Below, piece after piece: positions 59,675 through 64,000 of a stretch of 64,000 nt of DNA; position 1 is the stretch's first letter, and the number at the start of each line of letters is the position of its first letter. Position numbers and translations under genes: made by a program. This stretch comes from Aplectana chamaeleonis. Its lineage: Eukaryota; Nematoda; Chromadorea; Rhabditida; Cosmocercidae. The notes under the pieces were generated by a model, which saw only the letters and a list, made by a program, of their open reading frames with translations, had not been told where the DNA came from and ran no database searches. Location of the stretch: NCBI GenBank assembly GCA_029168955.1, contig JAPDOI010000038.1, positions 2,879,001-2,943,000 on the forward strand, written 5' to 3'.

Positions 59675-60112
59675 CTTCGAAGCGTCATTTCTATGAGATA
59701 TTCCTCTGGTAAGCTAGCGAGAAAACAGCTTCCGTGACCACTTTGTAGGTAATTCTCAGTGGGATAACACCTTCTTCAGCGTGTAATCGTGGCAGCAGTA
59801 AGATAAATATAGACAATGAGGAACAACCCGTCAGGAGCAGTCAAATCCCGTTGTTTGTGAAGTACTGTATGCAGCTAGGTAGTAACTTCAAAGACCTTCA
59901 TGAAACAAGACCACAGCGGATTAGTTATTCTGTCCTTGACGGGTTGTTTCCCATTGTGCATGTATATCTTCCGGATGCTACGATTGCAGGTCGAAGAAGG
60001 TGTTGTTACACCGAAAATCACCTATAAAGTCGTTGTGAAAGCTGGAGTCTCATTTGCTTACAAAAGAAATATCTGACGCAGTTGTGTTCGATAATAAATC
60101 GTTTGTGCATAT

Positions 60113-60397
60113 ATGTGTCGTCACAGTAGTGACACCAACTTTGTCCAAGACTTCTCAATGGAGAAACATTCGGCTGTCATCGCTCAAAACTTTATCTTCA
60201 TTTGGATGCATGATTTCGTGTATGACCGCATATCTGACTTTGTGCGGAACAACGAGTTATTCCACCTGAAATCTTTCCCTTTCAGAAGAGAAGACGACTT
60301 ACTTATTCTCTACAAAATCCTCTTAGGCATGAATATTGGTTTTAAACCCGAGGATTTTGTAAGAAAGAGAACATCAAATATCAGGAAGGCTCCGTAA
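60113..60397 (+). CDS. Unrecognised 94-codon ORF
   Basis: The frame reads FIFIWMHDFVYDRISDFV, then FRREDDLLILYKILLGMN and GFKPEDFVRKRT. It looks protein-like, with alternating charged and aromatic residues, but I cannot assign it. It could be an exon or a decayed element; neighbouring frames (60397-60603) might continue it after a shift. Confidence 0.25.
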   Translation: MCRHSSDTNFVQDFSMEKHSAVIAQNFIFIWMHDFVYDRISDFVRNNELFHLKSFPFRREDDLLILYKILLGMNIGFKPEDFVRKRTSNIRKAP

Positions 60398-60609
60398 TGT
60401 ATCTGCTCCTTTCTCATATTTATTGCCGAACGGCCCATTTCAACCAGCTTTTTCAACACCCAGCACTACCGTTCTCTTGCACGAGATCGTCTGTAAAACG
60501 AAAGTTGAAAACTTCGATTCCGTCGACTAGAAAACCCCTACTTGAAATCCCAATAAGACTGAATCGCAGCATGCTGGATGACTGGTATGAGCAGCTTGGG
60601 TAAAAAAGT

Positions 60610-61350
60610 GTTGCTATCAACATGTTGTATAAATCATCCATTTCTGACGCTTCGTCATGCACTGTTACATTCCCGTGCATTTCTGGATCACCTTCAAGGT
60701 ATTCCGTGTGTCTTAACCAGTTGAATGATGTATTCGATTACGTTGTTTCAGTCATGTGGTATACGTAGAATGAACTCTTGTCGGTGCTGTGCAGTGATCA
60801 GCAGTGGGAGAGGAAGTATGTTTCAATCAAACGATCAAATCAGGCTAAAATGAATGTTTTTTTCAAAGAAAATGATTGAAGCAACTGTAGTACAGTGCAA
60901 AGAACGATCGGCGCAACGATAGTAATGTGGTAGAAAACAACGCGCTCCCAGCGGTGCTCCAAACATCGTCTTGTTTCCCGCGACTACAATTGGAGCACAG
61001 TAAACAGGCATTCAAAAACATAAGCTTATATTTCAAAGCATAAAATGATTCGACTTCATTGCTTGAGTTTAAAAACGCAAACGGAAATACAATCTGAAAA
61101 TGTTCCAGTGAAACGAAAAGTACGGTAGGTACACTTCAAAAATGGTGCGCGATCTCTCATTTTCATCCGTTCATAGGGTGGAAACTAAGTATGTTCCGCG
61201 CTCGAGGCACTAAAAACATTTGTAGACGGAAAGGCCCATTGAATTACATTAAGATCATTTGAGGGGCTGAAAGTTTCTGACCTAAAAGCCGTGAGAACAT
61301 TTTCCTTTGCTAAACATGAGATCAGACTTCGACGGATACGGGTGTCCATA
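60610..61350. other. No recognised feature
   Basis: No supported exon or repeat. Confidence 0.3.
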
Positions 61351-61353
61351 CCC

Positions 61354-61838
61354 TTAAAGGCAGCGTTCACGATAAAATTAGTATACGAGTTTTTACCGGA
61401 ACTCAAGAGGTCCGAGTCCAACTTCACCAGTAATGTTGGAAAAACAAGCACAGAAGAGCCCTATACGGTCCTAAACTTGAGCGTTCCGCTCACGCAAAGC
61501 CCACACCTTTCAACCGCCTCTGATCCGTAAATAACTGGAAAACCATCTTAAGGAAACAGCATACATTCAGGGGGATATAGTACACTCCGCTTAACTAAAC
61601 TATCCGCATTTGATGATAGATGACCTTCTCAAACTGAAATTTTGAGTTGTGCATCTTTATCGGTAGCCGTGGAGGGAGTGGGCGTTGTGTGCGCGGAACA
61701 CTCAAATTAGAGCCGTATAGCGCGCGCTCGTTCACGTTCGAAGCCGTTTTTTTCAACGTTTCTGGGTAGATTGGGCTGGAACCTATCGATTTCCGGTGAA
61801 AACTCGGAGACTAATTTTATCGTGGACACTGCCTTTAA
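61354..61838. mobile_element. TTAA-type element, AAGGCAGCGTTCACGAT ends (485 bp)
   Basis: TTAAAGGCAGCGTTCACGAT at the left corresponds to the complement of ATCGTGGACACTGCCTTTAA at the right, with TTAA at both edges. The interior does not match the 29.2-kb type, so it is a related subfamily. Confidence 0.82.
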
Positions 61839-62303
61839 AGGCCCACGAACGCTCTTTGAAATTGTAATTGTTAGCCAGGGAGAAGCATTTTACCCACATA
61901 TACACAGAAAAACGCCTTTGTTAATAAGCGATATACTATTTAGGGTCCTGTGCGTATCTATGGCATAGTGTCACTAATTTCTTTAGAGGCAGCGGCCGTG
62001 CACAAAACCATATTTGGTTTTTCTTCTCAATTCAATGTGGAGATAGTTGGCGAAGATTGAGACAGAATATTATTTATCCGTAATACAATAGCCTTGTGAA
62101 ATTGCTCTGTTGTCTGAAAAGGCGGATACGCGGTCGATGATCTAGCACCACAGAAGCGCCACAACGATTTTTGGTCAACTCAAAAGCGATGATGCTTCAT
62201 TCCAAGAGTTCTTGCATTCACGTGAGTGCATTAGATAGAAGCTTTTAATTTCTGTGAAACTTTCTACATCAGAAAGGGTGAAGGAAATATTTTACGTGAG
62301 AAG

Positions 62304-62887
62304 TTCAAAGGCAGTGGTTGCGATGAAAAAAGTTGTTTGAAAAACCCTAAAATTCGGCTTGTTCCGCGATCGGCTAAAGGACCACAACGGTTGCGCGGCA
62401 AAAAACGAACTGAAAATAAAGTTTTTAGAATCCCAAACTGCCGATTCGCGCACACGTGCACAGCTCCGCCCAAAAAAATCGCAGTCCCATGCTGAGCAGT
62501 CAAAAATCATTGACCTTCACAACCAGAAATAAACGCAAAGCTAACTAATAAAAACAGTTGAGTAATGAAAACAAGCACTTCATTCAATGTTTTGACTGAA
62601 AGAGGACAGACATATTCGAGCTGGTCAGTTCGAAGGCCACTGTTCATTGATTGAATTCCAATTTCGAACCAGCTGACGTTTTTGATGTTAGAGATTTTTG
62701 ATGTTAGAGGAGATGATGTGGGGTGGGCTCATCCAACATCAAAAGACGGGAAGGTTCCGGCTTGAAATTTGACCCAAAATAGGTTTTTTTTCCAAATTTT
62801 CTTTATAGCTCCTACTACTATGAATCTAGAAAAGGGTTAAAAAGAAAAAGAAGGCAGGCATATTTTATCGCGACCACTGCCTGTACG
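62304..62887 (-). mobile_element. TTAA-type element, AAGGCAGTGGTC ends, copy 3, inverted
   Basis: AAAGGCAGTGGTTGCGATG at the left and TATCGCGACCACTGCC at the right are inverted. Read on the minus strand, the interior gives the same words as 29208-29764 (GTGCACGTGTGCGCGAATCG). Both outer TTAA sites have mutated (TTCA; TGTA). Confidence 0.8.
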
Positions 62888-62889
62888 AT

Positions 62890-64000
62890 TCTGAACCATT
62901 CAGATGTTCAAGCTTCCGACATTTGTGTTTCACACATAGCACATGAGGATGGGCGCAGAAAAACTGAATGCTCCTGGATTTTTGAACGAGTTTTCTCAGA
63001 AATTCGAATGTTAATTCGGCGTGTTTACTTATACACATCTATTTCACACTCGTAGGCCTACCCGCAAAAAAAAAGAATTTGGTTTTTTCACACATATGCT
63101 GTCTCTAAACCAATCGCTCTGTCACGCCAGCCTGCAGCGGTCGCCTTGTAGAGAATACAATGAGAAGTCTATGAAGTGCTCGACCAACGATTTACAATTT
63201 GTCCCAAGAAGAAGTGCACAAGAAACAGAGCAATAGATTGAAATTTATGATGAAAACCTGCTTTCCGCAGCGCCGTTTGAAGAGATGCGACTTCAAGGCT
63301 GTATGAACGATCAAGTCTCACATCATTGGAACAACTTTCAGGGAAAACAACTGGTAATCCTGTGGCTATTTGAAAATATGTTTGTTGTTCCAGACCTTTG
63401 CGTTATTGAACTCCTATCGGCATCTCAAAACGAGGAACATATCTAATAGCCAGCCTGTACTATGGTGACCGGCGCTTATTGCTTTGACTCCGACATGCTT
63501 CTGCAGTAACATAATGATAACCTACCAGCTGGACAACAGAACTGAAGGATCAGTAATAGAAGGAATCGATGGTCGAATCACGCCAAGGTCGGTAGCCGTA
63601 GTAGACGGAGGCCAAAGGAGGGGTTGTGTGCACTCCGTAATAAATGGACTATAGCTACGAAACAATTCAGCTGGATACAGCTTGGGAAGGTCGTCCACTA
63701 CTCGTTACCTTCCATGAATAATTAGTTGATTCTTATGAGACCAATTTTTTCCACCACTGAAACAACCTTGAGAACAACAGAACAACAGACTCAATAATTT
63801 CTCATACCTCTCAAAGAATACTATTGTCTAACTCCGCAGCTGAAAGGAAAAGCTTAATGACGTCTGAGACTCTGAGGAGAGGGGTATTGGTGAGTTCAAA
63901 AACACTTTTGTCTCAGAGATTATCAAAAGATTTGGTCTATCCAATTGCATAAGTTAAACTATGCTCTGGGAGGTTATACATCCTCGGTGTACATCTACTA
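62890..64000. other. No gene recognised at the right edge
   Basis: The ORF at 63021-63236 has no motif or splice support. I find no repeat partner in this window. Confidence 0.35.

Overview
The window looks like nematode nuclear DNA, most likely from a hookworm or another strongylid. There is very little coding sequence. Exons are short and joined by GT-AG introns, and repeat density is very high (Tc1/mariner, hAT, RTE-type retrotransposons and many small foldback elements). The only gene I can assemble from end to end is a seven-transmembrane chemoreceptor of a nematode type. I see no bacterial operons, rRNA, tRNA or CRISPR array. The species is inferred from style and familiarity, not from a database search.

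Layout. 0-36 kb is repeat-rich, apparently intergenic DNA. It holds kb-scale inverted repeats (2.9-4.8 kb; 15.25-18.03 kb) and smaller foldbacks at 6.5, 9.3, 10.0, 10.5, 16.5, 20.1, 24.3, 28.0, 28.7 and 34.8 kb. Two GC-rich minisatellites (18.1-19.1 and 26.4-27.06 kb) share a core motif. There is also a T-rich tract (22.7-23.3 kb), a degenerate hAT remnant (12.7-13.1 kb), a second hAT remnant (30.2-32.0 kb) and a Tc1/mariner copy (32.4-33.7 kb).

36.8-49.8 kb on the minus strand is one apparently intact seven-exon GPCR gene. The reading frame is continuous across six GT-AG introns, giving 331 residues, with AATAAA 44 nt past the stop. Its introns have collected mobile DNA. Intron 1 carries about 17 tandem copies of a 313-bp satellite, intron 3 a TTAA-type element, and intron 4 an end-to-end Tc1/mariner element plus a mariner fragment split by another TTAA-type element.

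50-64 kb returns to repeats: RTE-type reverse-transcriptase remnants on both strands, more TTAA-type elements, a foldback nested in an older dispersed repeat, and a few unrecognised ORFs. The first 120 bases may hold part of an exon from a neighbouring gene.

Apart from the GPCR, almost every ORF of 60 codons or more lies in a repeat and probably does not code. The points most worth following up are the GPCR with its intronic satellite, the 21-bp motif array, the two large foldbacks, and the exact TTAA insertion inside a mariner transposase.
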